Shown in pieces: positions 1 through 8,597 of a DNA stretch of 64,000 bases (its first letter is position 1; the number at the start of each line of letters is the position of its first letter). The stretch comes from an uncultured Prevotella sp. Its GTDB lineage: Bacteria > Bacteroidota > Bacteroidia > Bacteroidales > Bacteroidaceae. The translations under genes and the position numbers were made by a program. Below the pieces are notes generated by a model. It worked only from the letters and a program-made list of their open reading frames with translations. It had not been told where the DNA came from and did no database searches. The stretch lies in assembly GCA_900316295.1 (NCBI GenBank), contig ONCJ01000006.1, forward strand, positions 62,001 to 126,000. The letters are read 5' to 3'.

Positions 1-1058
1 TGCGAGGACTTAACTTTGACAGCGACGACGCCTTTGTCGTAGAGCCGTCAGTCAAGAATGACACCATAACTTACTGGCTGCGCGACACCACACTCATCAA
101 TCAGGACACCCTGCGCCTCGAAGCCACCTATATGATGACTGACACTCTTGGCATGCTGGTCGAACAGACCGACACCCTCGAGATGCTCGCCAAGACACCA
201 TACGAGAAACGACAAAAGAAACAACAGGAGGAATATGACAAGTGGAAGAAGAAACAAGACAAACTCGAGAAGAAAGGTAAACCTTTCCAGAAAGAGATGC
301 CTAAGGCGCCACTCGATGTCAAGTTCAATGTACCATCGTCCATAGCTCCAGACCAGCGCCTCATCATTCAGGTGCCAGCACCACTCAGCGTCGCCGACAC
401 CTCCTTCATCCATCTGTATTATAAGGTAGACACCCTGTGGTATAGCTCCCCATACGTCTTTGGCGAACAGCCCGACCAGCATCGACTCTATCATCTCGTA
501 GCCGACTGGCAAGAGAATACCGAGTATAGCTTCGAGGTCGACTCGGCAGCCTTTGTCGACATCTACGGCAATGCCTCAAAGGCATATAAGCAGGGACTGA
601 AGGTCAACGGTTCCGACATCTACGGCAACCTTTTCATGACCATCAATCTCTTCCGCGACTCGTCCGTCGTCGTTCAGCTGCTCAACAAGTCCGATAAGGT
701 AATCAAGGAGGCGCCGCTCCATGATGGTGTCGCCACCTTCCACTACCTAAAGCCCGACAGCTACTACATACGTATGTTCATTGACACCAACGACAACGGC
801 ATATGGGACACAGGTGAGTACCCCCACAGACAGGCAGAGACGGTATACTACTACCCCGAAGCCATTGAGGTACGCGCCAAGTGGGATGTCAAGGAATCAT
901 GGAATCCAACCGTCACACCACTCTACCAGCAGAAACCAGGCGAACTGGTAAAACAGAAGGCTGACAAGCAGAAGAAACAGATACGCAATCGTAATGCAGA
1001 ACGCGCCAAGAGCATGGGCATCGAGTATGTCGGAAACTCTTCTTCCTCCAAGGAGTGA
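1..1058 (+). CDS. Ig-like domain (SbsA/Big_5-type) surface protein, 5' truncated
   Basis: The reading frame is open from base 3 to the stop at 1058, so the gene starts before the window; about 350 C-terminal residues are visible. They include a beta-rich region with a lysine-rich stretch (KKQQEEYDKWKKKQDK) and a final, highly basic tail rich in K, Q and R. The YYPEAIEVRAKWDVKESWNP region and the tail look like the C-terminus of Bacteroidetes proteins that begin with an SbsA-type Ig-like domain. A DUF3108 gene follows 82 nt downstream in the same direction, a pairing I recall from Bacteroides. Function is unknown; a cell-envelope location is inferred. The N-terminal domains cannot be checked here. 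Confidence 0.65.
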   Translation, partial: RGLNFDSDDAFVVEPSVKNDTITYWLRDTTLINQDTLRLEATYMMTDTLGMLVEQTDTLEMLAKTPYEKRQKKQQEEYDKWKKKQDKLEKKGKPFQKEMPKAPLDVKFNVPSSIAPDQRLIIQVPAPLSVADTSFIHLYYKVDTLWYSSPYVFGEQPDQHRLYHLVADWQENTEYSFEVDSAAFVDIYGNASKAYKQGLKVNGSDIYGNLFMTINLFRDSSVVVQLLNKSDKVIKEAPLHDGVATFHYLKPDSYYIRMFIDTNDNGIWDTGEYPHRQAETVYYYPEAIEVRAKWDVKESWNPTVTPLYQQKPGELVKQKADKQKKQIRNRNAERAKSMGIEYVGNSSSSKE

Positions 1059-1140
1059 GAACAGATTAAACCATTACCATTCAGACAAGTCAAAAGAGAG
1101 AAAACCATTTTTATAACCATAAAAAACAACATAAAAGACC

Positions 1141-1959
1141 ATGAAGACACCCTTTCGCACATTAGTCATCGTAAGCCTGCTGCTACTTATCGGTACAGTC
1201 CAGACTCAGGCACAATGCACTTTCCGCAATACAGCCTTCTCCTCAGGCGAGTTCCTCACTTACAACCTCTATTACAACTGGAAATTCGTATGGGTCAAGG
1301 CTGGTACCGCATCCATGTATACCGTCGGCAGCACCCGTGAGGGAAAGAAAGCCTTCCGCTGCTCACTCACCACACGAGGCAATGAGCGCGCCGACAAGAT
1401 GTACCTCATGCGCGACACTCTCCTCTGCTACGTCGGTCAGGACATGTCGCCCATCTACTATCGTAAGGGAGCAAAAGAGGCTAAACGCTATACCGTAGAC
1501 GAGGTGTTCTACAGCTATCCTGGTGGCAAGATACAGGTCAAGCAGCACCGCCAGCACAGTAGTGGCAGCCATACATGGCAGACTCACACCTACAACGACT
1601 GCGTCTACGACATGCTCAGCATCTTCCTGCGTGCCCGCTCGTTCAATCCATCCAACTGGAAGCAAGGTTACATCCTCAACTTCCCTATGGTCGATGGCGA
1701 CAGCCGCGACAACGCACGCCTGCAGTATAAGGGCAAAGTCACCATCAAGGCTGACAATGGTAAGAAGTACCGTTGTCTTGAGCTCTCCTTCCAACAGCAG
1801 AACAAAGGTAAGTTCCGTGAGATCGTACGTTTCTTCGTCACCGATGACTCCAACCACATCCCCATCCGCCTCGACCTCAACCTAAAGTTTGGCGCAGCCA
1901 AAGCCTTCCTCGTGTCCATGAAGGGCAACCGCAACCCATTGGAATCAGAAGTAAAGTAA
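1141..1959 (+). CDS. DUF3108 domain-containing secreted protein
   Basis: 272 residues. It begins with a Sec signal peptide (MKTPFRTLVIVSLLLLIGT, cleaved after TQA). The mature part has the beta-strand pattern of DUF3108, including FLTYNLYYNWKFVWVKAGTA near the N-terminus and DDSNHIPIRLDLNLKFG-AKAFL near the C-terminus. Members are periplasmic or outer-membrane-associated proteins of unknown role in Bacteroidetes. It follows the Ig-like gene in the same direction and probably shares its transcript. The ATG at 1141 is chosen because it gives a clean signal peptide. Confidence 0.8.
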   Translation: MKTPFRTLVIVSLLLLIGTVQTQAQCTFRNTAFSSGEFLTYNLYYNWKFVWVKAGTASMYTVGSTREGKKAFRCSLTTRGNERADKMYLMRDTLLCYVGQDMSPIYYRKGAKEAKRYTVDEVFYSYPGGKIQVKQHRQHSSGSHTWQTHTYNDCVYDMLSIFLRARSFNPSNWKQGYILNFPMVDGDSRDNARLQYKGKVTIKADNGKKYRCLELSFQQQNKGKFREIVRFFVTDDSNHIPIRLDLNLKFGAAKAFLVSMKGNRNPLESEVK

Positions 1960-2018
1960 TTCGCCGTACAGCGTTTTGCTTCTAAAAATGTGCCTTTTGT
2001 ATAAATAGAAGATGCGAT

Positions 2019-2107
2019 TTTAGTGGCAATAAAAGGTTTTTTGTCACTCGTTATTGCCGCTATCAATCATGTAGTTCTCAGAAATTTACAGCGATAGTGG
2101 CAATAAA
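2019..2107. repeat. Three copies of a TAGTGGCAATAA motif upstream of ribD
   Basis: The 178-nt gap between the DUF3108 gene and ribD holds TAGTGGCAATAA at about 2020 and 2095, plus an inverted copy (TTATTGCCGCTATC) at about 2051. The inverted copy and the last direct copy can form a 14-bp stem with one mismatch around a loop of about 27 nt. This could be an operator, a terminator for the upstream pair or part of a ribD leader. I see no FMN-riboswitch signature. Function not known. Confidence 0.4.
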
Positions 2108-2137
2108 TCAATGAAAACGACAAATTTTTTTTGAGAG

Positions 2138-3058
2138 ATGACGACGGATGAGAGATTTATGAAGCGCTGCATACAGCTGGCGGAGAACGGGCGTGAAGAG
2201 TCACGACCAAACCCTATGGTGGGTGCGATGATAGTGGCTGACGACGGAAACATAATCGGTGAGGGTTATCATGTAAGGTGTGGCGAGGGTCATGCTGAGG
2301 TGAATGCCTTCGCATCGGTACGCCCTGAGGACGAAGGACTGCTGGGTGGGGCTACGATATATGTCAGTCTGGAACCGTGTGCCCACTATGGTAAGACGCC
2401 GCCTTGTGCGGAACTTATAATCAGAAAGGGTGTCAGGAGGGTCGTCGTGGGATGTGTGGATCCGTTTGGCAAGGTACAGGGACGTGGCATTCAGATGATA
2501 CGTGAGGCGGGCATCGATGTGACAGTAGGCGTTCTGGAGGAGGAATGTCGATGGCTCAACCGCCGCTTCTTCACTTTCCACCAGAAAGGGCGACCATACA
2601 TCATACTGAAATGGGCGCAGACAGAGAATGGGTTTATCGACGATAATGGTAAGCCGCTCGCCATCTCTACGGCGCTGACAAGGATGCTCTCTCACCAGAT
2701 GCGTTCTCAGGAGGATGGCATACTTGTAGGCAGGGTGACCGACGAGCGTGAACACCCCGGTCTGAATGTGCGTTATTGGAGCGGAAAGGACCCAGTGAAG
2801 TTTGTGTTATCGCATGAGAACACAATCGAGGATATCTTTGAGGAATGCCGACAACGACAGCTACAATCGCTCATCGTTGAGGGTGGAAGGAAGACCCATC
2901 AGTCGTTCATAGAGCGTGGACTGTGGGACGAGATACGCCGAGAGACGGCTCCCATCATGGTGGATGGCGGTACGAAGGCGCCACACATGCCGCAGGAGGC
3001 GAGGCTGTATAGCTCTGAGCTGGTGGACGGCAACAGGATAGAGTGGTTCAGAAGATAA
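2138..3058 (+). CDS. ribD: Bifunctional diaminohydroxyphosphoribosylaminopyrimidine deaminase / 5-amino-6-(5-phosphoribosylamino)uracil reductase
   Basis: 306 residues; catalyses the second and third steps of riboflavin synthesis in the cytoplasm. The N-terminal deaminase has the zinc site: H52-A-E54 and EPCAHYGKTPPC with C81 and C90. The C-terminal reductase has ILVGRVTDEREHPGLNVRYW and the QSLIVEGG nucleotide-binding motif. Full RibD proteins usually have about 350-370 residues; the shortfall lies in the reductase between the VKFVLSHEN strand and QSLIVEGG, where about 30-35 residues expected in the family seem absent. The conserved ends of that domain remain, so it may still work. It converges with rnhA with no spacer (stops at 3058 and 3059). 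Confidence 0.92.
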   Translation: MTTDERFMKRCIQLAENGREESRPNPMVGAMIVADDGNIIGEGYHVRCGEGHAEVNAFASVRPEDEGLLGGATIYVSLEPCAHYGKTPPCAELIIRKGVRRVVVGCVDPFGKVQGRGIQMIREAGIDVTVGVLEEECRWLNRRFFTFHQKGRPYIILKWAQTENGFIDDNGKPLAISTALTRMLSHQMRSQEDGILVGRVTDEREHPGLNVRYWSGKDPVKFVLSHENTIEDIFEECRQRQLQSLIVEGGRKTHQSFIERGLWDEIRRETAPIMVDGGTKAPHMPQEARLYSSELVDGNRIEWFRR

Positions 3059-3517
3059 TCACTTCCTACCGAAGTCGGCAGGAATCTCACCCCATCGGGA
3101 TGTCTCCCACTTAATGATTTCTACTTGTATGTTATGACCACGAAGCCAAGTTTCTGCCCGACGGATGATATCGAACAGAGGCTTGGTTTCGTCATTGTGT
3201 TCCAACTTCGTCTTACACTGTTTCTTCTTCACCCATAGTATGGCGGTATGGGAGTCGCTATAGATGACCTTGTCCTTGATGCCTTGCTTCTCCATGAGGG
3301 CAAGGGCATGGACGATGGCAAGAAACTCGCCGATGTTGTTTGTGCCGTGAATGGGACCGAAATGGAACACTTGGGCACCTGTGGCGAGATCGATACACTG
3401 GTATTCCATAGGACCAGGGTTGCCAGAGCATGCCGCGTCTACAGCCCAAGCGTTGGCAAGAACGTCGGGATGGAGTGGCAGTACGGTGTCGTGACGATAG
3501 TCAGGAGGATTTTGCAT
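3059..3517 (-). CDS. rnhA: Ribonuclease H (RNase HI family)
   Basis: 152 residues. RNase HI removes RNA from RNA-DNA hybrids. The four acidic catalytic positions are visible: D in AVDAACSGNPGP, E in NNIGEFLA, D in YSDSHTA and D in the C-terminal ADFGRK. The loop is SGNPGPMEYQ rather than the commoner GNPGPGG, a variation seen in Bacteroidetes homologues. It lies 15 nt after the end of the TonB receptor on the same strand, so the two may be co-transcribed. No dsRNA/hybrid-binding (viroplasmin) N-terminal domain is present. Confidence 0.88.
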   Translation of the reverse strand: MQNPPDYRHDTVLPLHPDVLANAWAVDAACSGNPGPMEYQCIDLATGAQVFHFGPIHGTNNIGEFLAIVHALALMEKQGIKDKVIYSDSHTAILWVKKKQCKTKLEHNDETKPLFDIIRRAETWLRGHNIQVEIIKWETSRWGEIPADFGRK

Positions 3518-3532
3518 ATTTACAATTTACAT

Positions 3533-5629
3533 CTATATATTTATCGGAACAGATAGCTTGATTATTATATTTCGTCCCATATTAAATATACCCATGTCGC
3601 CAGTACGGGGGTTGACGTCGGTGTATTTCAGTCGGCTGAGGTGGTTCTGATAGGCTCGGTCGAAGATGTTGTTGACCGACAGTATCACGGATGCCGTCTG
3701 ATGCTTACCCCATCGGAGGTCGGTGCCAGCGGAGAGATGCAGCAGGGTGTACGAGGGTGTGGCTGTCTCAGTGGCGTCTACCTTATAATAATGGTTCTGG
3801 CGGAGGTTGCACTCCATGCTCAGGGCGACGTATGTGTTGTCGAAGAGGTCGCCGTCGTGTGTCAGCTCATATTTCAGGTCGGAGTTCCATCGTGGTGCCG
3901 GTGTGAAGGGCAGGTACTTACTCTCGTCGGGTTGATGGAGCTGTATGGCGTCAACCATCGAGAAGCTGTTGCCGAAATGTAGGCAATGTATGGGATGAAA
4001 ATCGGTAGAGAGCTCGAAGCCGAGGAGTCGGGCGTCGCCAGAGGAGTAGCGGTAGGTGGAGTATTCAGGGTCAATCACCTCGTCGGTACGATGAGAGTAG
4101 ACGTAGTTGTCTATGCGATTGGCAAAGAGTGCTGCCTGTGCCGAGAAATAACGTGACTCGAAGTCAGCACCAAGGTCGAGTTGCCAGCTCTGCTCTGCCT
4201 TGAGGTTGTGGTTGCCAATCTCGTAGCGGATGGTTCCTTCGTGAACGCCGTTAGATCCCAGTTCGCTCATGTTAGGAGCACGGAATCCTCGTGAGATGTT
4301 GGCGCGCAGATTGAAATGATCGCAGATATTGAACACAGCACCAAAGCTACCAGATACGCCAGTGAAGTGGCGACTGAAGGCATCGAAACGCAGTTCGTCG
4401 TCATCGATGAGGCTCTCGCTATGTAGTTGTCTACGGTCGGCACGCAAACCACCCGTGAGGTTCCACCTGCCTATCTGCTTGCTGGCGGTGGCATAAAGCC
4501 CTATGTCATTGAGATGATAGGCTGGTATGAGGTATTCATCACCCTTGTTGAGTGAGCGCTGATACATGCCAGCGAGTCCGACAGCAAACTTCCATCCCGT
4601 CTCAGTCTCTAACAGATAGCGCAGGTCGTAGTTCAGGGTGTGTAGTTGGAAATACAGTCCGTACTCGTCGGTGCTCTCCTCATATTCCTGTCGTCGGTTT
4701 TGCTGATAGCCAACGAGAGCCTTCAGCGTACCATTACCTATATATATGGAGTTGTCGAGGACAGCCTTGTAGTGATATACGTACTGAAAGGGGAGAGTCT
4801 TACCATAGGTTTTCATCTTGTTGGCAGCCGATTCGAGAGCGCCTGTCTCTTCGTCGCGCTCGCCCTCGATGATGCCTGGACGCAGGTGATAGTAGCCAAG
4901 GATGAGGCGGGAGAATCCCCATGACTTGTTGACCCCCATCATCATGCGAGCTGCCTGTTCAGCAAACTGCGATCCCGGTACGTATCCGTCGCGGCTGTTC
5001 TTATAGGCATGTGCCATCTTCTGGCTCCATCTGCCATCCCACACAAACCCTTTCTGGTTGCCTGCGAAGTTGAGCGAATAGTCAAAAAGTCCGTTGTTGG
5101 ACTGATACTCCGTAGCGACCTGTGCCTTCATCTGTCCCAATGGCATGACGGGTTGTGGATGGAAGATGAGTACGCCCGCCATAGCGTCGGAGCCGTACAT
5201 CAGGCTGGCAGGTCCCTTGAGAATCTCTACCGAGCCTACTGCTTGTGGGTCTATCTCCACTCCGTGTTCGTCGCCCCATTGTTGTCCCTCTTGGCGTATG
5301 CCGTCGTTGACTACTGCCACACGGTTGTAGCCCAAGCCTCGAATGACTGGTTTGGAGATGCCGCTGCCTGTTGTTATCTGGGCAACGCCAGGCTGTTTAG
5401 CCACAGCGTCGATGATGTTAGTCGATGGTACGGACAAGAGGCTACGTTGGGTCACCACGCTGATGGGTGTAGGCATCTCCTTGAGTTTGCTTGCACCTGT
5501 GAGACCAGTCACCATAACCTCGTTCAGTTTTAGATGTTGAAAGAACACATCCGTACTGTCTGTGTACGACTGTGCCGTCGCCGTCTGCGAAAGGCAGAGC
5601 AGCGACAAAATATAAATATATTGTCTCAT
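3533..5629 (-). CDS. TonB-dependent outer-membrane receptor
   Basis: 698 residues from the ATG at 5629, chosen because it starts a good signal peptide (MRQYIYILSLLCLSQTATAQ); an in-frame start 16 codons upstream lacks this. The TonB box region (LNEVMVTG) is followed by a plug domain with PISVVTQRSLLSVPSTNIIDAV, KPVIRGLGYNRVAVVNDG and VEILKGPASLMYGSDAMAGV, then a beta-barrel of about 500 residues ending in aromatic residues. There is no N-terminal carboxypeptidase-like domain and no SusD partner, so it is not a classical SusCD system. The RQEGQQWGDEHG plug loop is of a type I associate with metal or heme receptors, but the substrate cannot be read from sequence. Confidence 0.9.
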   Translation of the reverse strand: MRQYIYILSLLCLSQTATAQSYTDSTDVFFQHLKLNEVMVTGLTGASKLKEMPTPISVVTQRSLLSVPSTNIIDAVAKQPGVAQITTGSGISKPVIRGLGYNRVAVVNDGIRQEGQQWGDEHGVEIDPQAVGSVEILKGPASLMYGSDAMAGVLIFHPQPVMPLGQMKAQVATEYQSNNGLFDYSLNFAGNQKGFVWDGRWSQKMAHAYKNSRDGYVPGSQFAEQAARMMMGVNKSWGFSRLILGYYHLRPGIIEGERDEETGALESAANKMKTYGKTLPFQYVYHYKAVLDNSIYIGNGTLKALVGYQQNRRQEYEESTDEYGLYFQLHTLNYDLRYLLETETGWKFAVGLAGMYQRSLNKGDEYLIPAYHLNDIGLYATASKQIGRWNLTGGLRADRRQLHSESLIDDDELRFDAFSRHFTGVSGSFGAVFNICDHFNLRANISRGFRAPNMSELGSNGVHEGTIRYEIGNHNLKAEQSWQLDLGADFESRYFSAQAALFANRIDNYVYSHRTDEVIDPEYSTYRYSSGDARLLGFELSTDFHPIHCLHFGNSFSMVDAIQLHQPDESKYLPFTPAPRWNSDLKYELTHDGDLFDNTYVALSMECNLRQNHYYKVDATETATPSYTLLHLSAGTDLRWGKHQTASVILSVNNIFDRAYQNHLSRLKYTDVNPRTGDMGIFNMGRNIIIKLSVPINI

Positions 5630-5663
5630 ATAAGTTTCGGATGTTCCACATCCTATAGTTTTA

Positions 5664-5691
5664 GGGGCAGGGAGCAAGGGGCAAGGGGCAA
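5664..5691. repeat. Heptamer tandem array, unit GGGGCAA
   Basis: Four consecutive 7-bp units (GGGGCAG, GGAGCAA, GGGGCAA, GGGGCAA) lie between the argS stop and the TonB-receptor start. The same unit recurs inside argS at 5994-6042 and inside the HAD gene at about 10257-10327. Confidence 0.85.
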
Positions 5692-5731
5692 GAGAATAGT
5701 GCTCTCGCTGCTACAGCGGTTATGGCGTGAA

Positions 5732-7561
5732 TCACATTCTCTCCGGTACCTCGATACCGAGCAGCGCCATACCATTCTTAATTGTCTTTGCCACGTTCTT
5801 TGCTATGAGCAGTCGCACAGCCTTCTGCTCCTCGGTGTCGGCACCAAGAATGCTATGGTCGTGATAGAACTGGTTAAACTGCTTGGTCAGCTCGTAGCAG
5901 TAGTTGGCGATGCCACTCGGAGAATAGTCGGTGCCTGCCTGCTCCACGGCTGCAGGGAACTCGCTGAGCTTCTGGATGAGGTCGATCTCCTTGGGGGCAA
6001 GGGGCAGGGAGCAGGGAGCAAGGGATGGGGAGCAAGGGGTAAGAGGTTCTGTGCCTTGTGCCTTGCGCAGGATAGACCTGATACGAGCGTGAGTATACTG
6101 TATGAATGGTCCGGTATTACCGTTGAAATCGATCGATTCTTCGGGATTGAAGAGCATGTTTTTACGGGCATCGACCTTCAGGATGAAGTACTTCAGGGCG
6201 CCCATACCCACGATACGGGCAATCTCGTTCTTCTCTTCCTCGCTGATACCCTCGAGCTTGTTCACCTTGTCCTCGCTCAACTGCTTAGCGTTCTCAATCA
6301 TTGATGCTATGAGGTCATCGGCATCTACCACCGTACCCTCACGGCTCTTCATCTTACCATTTGGCAGTTCCACCATACCGTAGGAGAAGTGAACCAACTC
6401 CTTGCCCCACTTGAACCCAAGACGGTCGAGCAGGATGGAGAGCACCTGGAAGTGATAGTTCTGCTCATTGCCTACGACATATATCATCTTATCGATTGGG
6501 AAGTCCTTGAAACGCATGTCGGCAGTACCGATGTCCTGAGTCATATAGACACTCGTACCATCGCTACGGAGCAGCAACTTCTGGTCGAGTCCGTCGGCAG
6601 AGAGGTCCGCCCACACGCTGTTGTCTTCCTTACGGAAGAAGAGTCCCTTCTGGAGTCCCTCCTCCACCTTCTTCTTACCTTCGAGGTAGGTGTTCGACTC
6701 ATAGTATATCTTATCGAAGCTGACGCCAAGCGCCTTATAAGTCTCATCGAAACCAGCATATACCCAGTCGTTCATCTTCTGCCACAGGGCACGCACCTCA
6801 GGATCGTTCTGTTCCCACTTCACCAGCATCTCGTGAGCCTCAACGATGAGTGGTGCCTCGTTCTTGGCACGTTCCTCAGCCTTCTCCTCGTCCATACCCT
6901 CTGCAACAAACTTCGCCTTGAGCTCCTTCACCTCCTCACGATAGTGCTTGTCGAAAGCCACATAGTAGTCGCCGATGAGGTGGTCACCCTTCTTTCCGCT
7001 TGTCTCCGGAGTCTCACCATTGCCCCACTTCTGCCAAGCGAGCATGGACTTACAGATATGTATTCCACGGTCGTTCACGATATTGGTCTTCACCACACGG
7101 TTGCCGTTAGCTTCCATGATCTGTGCGAGCGACCATCCCAGGAGGTTGTTGCGCACGTGTCCGAGGTGTAGCGGCTTGTTAGTGTTTGGTGAGGAATACT
7201 CTATCATCACCAATGGAGAGTCGGCAGTGGCGGTCTTGCATCCCCACTTCTCATCCTTGTCGATGTCCTGCAACAGTCCGAGCCATGCCGCCGGAGCTAT
7301 TACAAGGTTCAGGAAGCCCTTCACCACGTTGAAGTCGGCAACAGCCTCGCAGTTAGCCTTCAGGTAGTCACCTATCTCCTGTGCCGTATCCTCTGGCTTC
7401 TTCTTCGATGTTTTCAGCAATGGGAACACCACCAAAGTGAGGCTTCCCTCGAAGTCACTCCTTGTCTTCTGCAAAGCCACCATCTTCGATGGTATCTCCT
7501 GACCATACAATTCCTTCACTGCAGCTATCACGCTGCTACATATTTGTGCTTCAATATTCAT
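5732..7561 (-). CDS. argS: Arginyl-tRNA synthetase with in-frame repeat insert
   Basis: 609 residues; charges tRNA-Arg in the cytoplasm. The class I HIGH motif is seen as SPNTNKPLHLGHVRN, and the catalytic core continues with YVVGNEQNYHFQVL and GMVELPNGKMKSREGTVV. The C-terminal DALR anticodon-binding domain begins around GPFIQYTHARIRSILRK. Between this and KEIDLIQKLSEFP sits a low-complexity proline-rich stretch (about residues 507-523, LTPCSPSLAPCSLPLAP) encoded exactly by a 7-bp tandem array, at a junction where homologues have a variable loop. The frame is intact and the rest is well conserved, so the enzyme is probably functional. Confidence 0.96.
   Translation of the reverse strand: MNIEAQICSSVIAAVKELYGQEIPSKMVALQKTRSDFEGSLTLVVFPLLKTSKKKPEDTAQEIGDYLKANCEAVADFNVVKGFLNLVIAPAAWLGLLQDIDKDEKWGCKTATADSPLVMIEYSSPNTNKPLHLGHVRNNLLGWSLAQIMEANGNRVVKTNIVNDRGIHICKSMLAWQKWGNGETPETSGKKGDHLIGDYYVAFDKHYREEVKELKAKFVAEGMDEEKAEERAKNEAPLIVEAHEMLVKWEQNDPEVRALWQKMNDWVYAGFDETYKALGVSFDKIYYESNTYLEGKKKVEEGLQKGLFFRKEDNSVWADLSADGLDQKLLLRSDGTSVYMTQDIGTADMRFKDFPIDKMIYVVGNEQNYHFQVLSILLDRLGFKWGKELVHFSYGMVELPNGKMKSREGTVVDADDLIASMIENAKQLSEDKVNKLEGISEEEKNEIARIVGMGALKYFILKVDARKNMLFNPEESIDFNGNTGPFIQYTHARIRSILRKAQGTEPLTPCSPSLAPCSLPLAPKEIDLIQKLSEFPAAVEQAGTDYSPSGIANYCYELTKQFNQFYHDHSILGADTEEQKAVRLLIAKNVAKTIKNGMALLGIEVPERM
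5994..6042. repeat. Heptamer tandem array inside argS, unit GGGGCAA/GGAGCAG
   Basis: Seven consecutive 7-bp units (GGGGCAA, GGGGCAG, GGAGCAG, GGAGCAA, GGGATGG, GGAGCAA, GGGGTAA) on the plus strand, read on minus as LTPCSPSLAPCSLPLAP within ArgS. The reading frame is kept. Confidence 0.9.
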
Positions 7562-7589
7562 AATCTGCTGTTAATCTTTAATTTTGGGT

Positions 7590-7598
7590 GCAAAGATA
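7590..7598 (-). promoter_or_regulatory. Bacteroidetes -7 element for argS
   Basis: TATCTTTGC on the minus strand, 29 nt before the argS ATG, fits the TAnnTTTGC consensus. Where the -33 TTTG box should lie, the DNA is instead the GCGTAAT heptamer array, so the -33 element is missing or replaced. Confidence 0.6.
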
Positions 7599-7603
7599 CA
7601 AAA

Positions 7604-7678
7604 TAATGCGTAATGCGTAATGCGTAATGCGTAATTTTTCTTGCTTGAGTACGAAATAATGCTTAATGCTTAATTATT
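7604..7678. repeat. Heptamer tandem arrays, units TAATGCG and TAATGCT
   Basis: Four units of TAATGCG at 7604-7631 followed by TAATTTT, then after about 20 nt two units of TAATGCT and one TAATTAT at 7658-7678. These occupy most of the 219-nt gap upstream of argS and abut its promoter. Confidence 0.85.
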
Positions 7679-7780
7679 TCTACGTGAGTATCTTATTCAA
7701 AGTACGAATAAGTGAGAACAATGCAAAATGAAAGCTGAAGATGAGGGCATGATGAAGAAAGCCATCAAGGTTCTTAAAAG

Positions 7781-8008
7781 TCACCAATTATTTGCTGTTA
7801 AGATATAAATACCTATCATCACCAACGCTGCAATAATGAACACGATTAGGGACAGAAGATTATTTGTTTTGCTGTCCTTGCTATTTTTTCTCCAGTCGTC
7901 CATGATCACATTGCGTCTCACCGGATCGTTTAGCCGTTGTATTTCTTCATTGATTAGCAACTGTTCTTGCTGTTGCTGTTCTATCATCTGCTGTTCAAAA
8001 TCCCCCAT
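7781..8008 (-). CDS. Small single-pass membrane protein
   Basis: 75 residues. The N-terminal half is hydrophilic and glutamine-rich (QQMIEQQQQEQLLINEE), followed by a short basic segment (DDWRKNSKDSK) and one hydrophobic helix (LLSLIVFIIAALVMIGIYIL) at the C-terminus. It lies one base downstream of another membrane protein gene on the same strand, and the two probably form a unit. The family is not recognised; function unknown. Confidence 0.6.
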   Translation of the reverse strand: MGDFEQQMIEQQQQEQLLINEEIQRLNDPVRRNVIMDDWRKNSKDSKTNNLLSLIVFIIAALVMIGIYILTANNW

Positions 8009-8009
8009 A

Positions 8010-8537
8010 TTACGGATTCTTCTTTTTAGTCCTAAAGGAAGCTATCCATAATGCGGCACCGCCTCCGAAGAGGATGGCGGCAAGTGCCATAGCCTGAATG
8101 CTACGTTCTGCATAGAACATCAGATAGACTGCTCCCAAGTTGATGGCAAACAGGACGACTCCCAAGCCGATGCAGACAGAGAAAATATACAGCACGTCTT
8201 TGGCGGATTTGAGTTCCAACTTGCCGAGAACGAACTGTCCTAACATATTAATAGTGGGAATGACGGCAATAGCAGCACAGATATATACCATCAGCATCCA
8301 GCGGTTATGGTGTTCTTCCTTCTTCTGCTGATACTCCTCCATCTGGGCATGCATCTTGTCGTACTGCGCCTTCGACTCCTCGTTCATCAGTTCCTCGTAC
8401 ATTTCAGGAATGGACCTGCTGCCATCCACCAACGACGATGTAGGCTTGTTGGGAGATGGTTCATCCTCCGGCTGTAAATACATCGTACCGAGGAAGAGCG
8501 CAAGGGCTATAACAATGGTGTATGAAACAAATTTCAT
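8010..8537 (-). CDS. Multi-pass membrane protein of unknown function
   Basis: 175 residues from the ATG at 8537. There is an N-terminal hydrophobic segment (SYTIVIALALFLGTMYL), then a charged helical stretch predicted to be coiled (MYEELMNEESKAQYDKMHAQ), then three further hydrophobic segments around residues 80-100, 115-140 and 145-168, and a basic tail (RTKKKNP). The upstream TTG at 8546 is a possible alternative start. It is followed immediately by the 75-residue membrane protein. I do not recognise the family. Confidence 0.6.
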   Translation of the reverse strand: MKFVSYTIVIALALFLGTMYLQPEDEPSPNKPTSSLVDGSRSIPEMYEELMNEESKAQYDKMHAQMEEYQQKKEEHHNRWMLMVYICAAIAVIPTINMLGQFVLGKLELKSAKDVLYIFSVCIGLGVVLFAINLGAVYLMFYAERSIQAMALAAILFGGGAALWIASFRTKKKNP

Positions 8538-8597
8538 ATTTTGCAAATCTTCGTTCCTAACATCTTAAGTTTCTATCGGGAGGATGCTGGATAGGCT

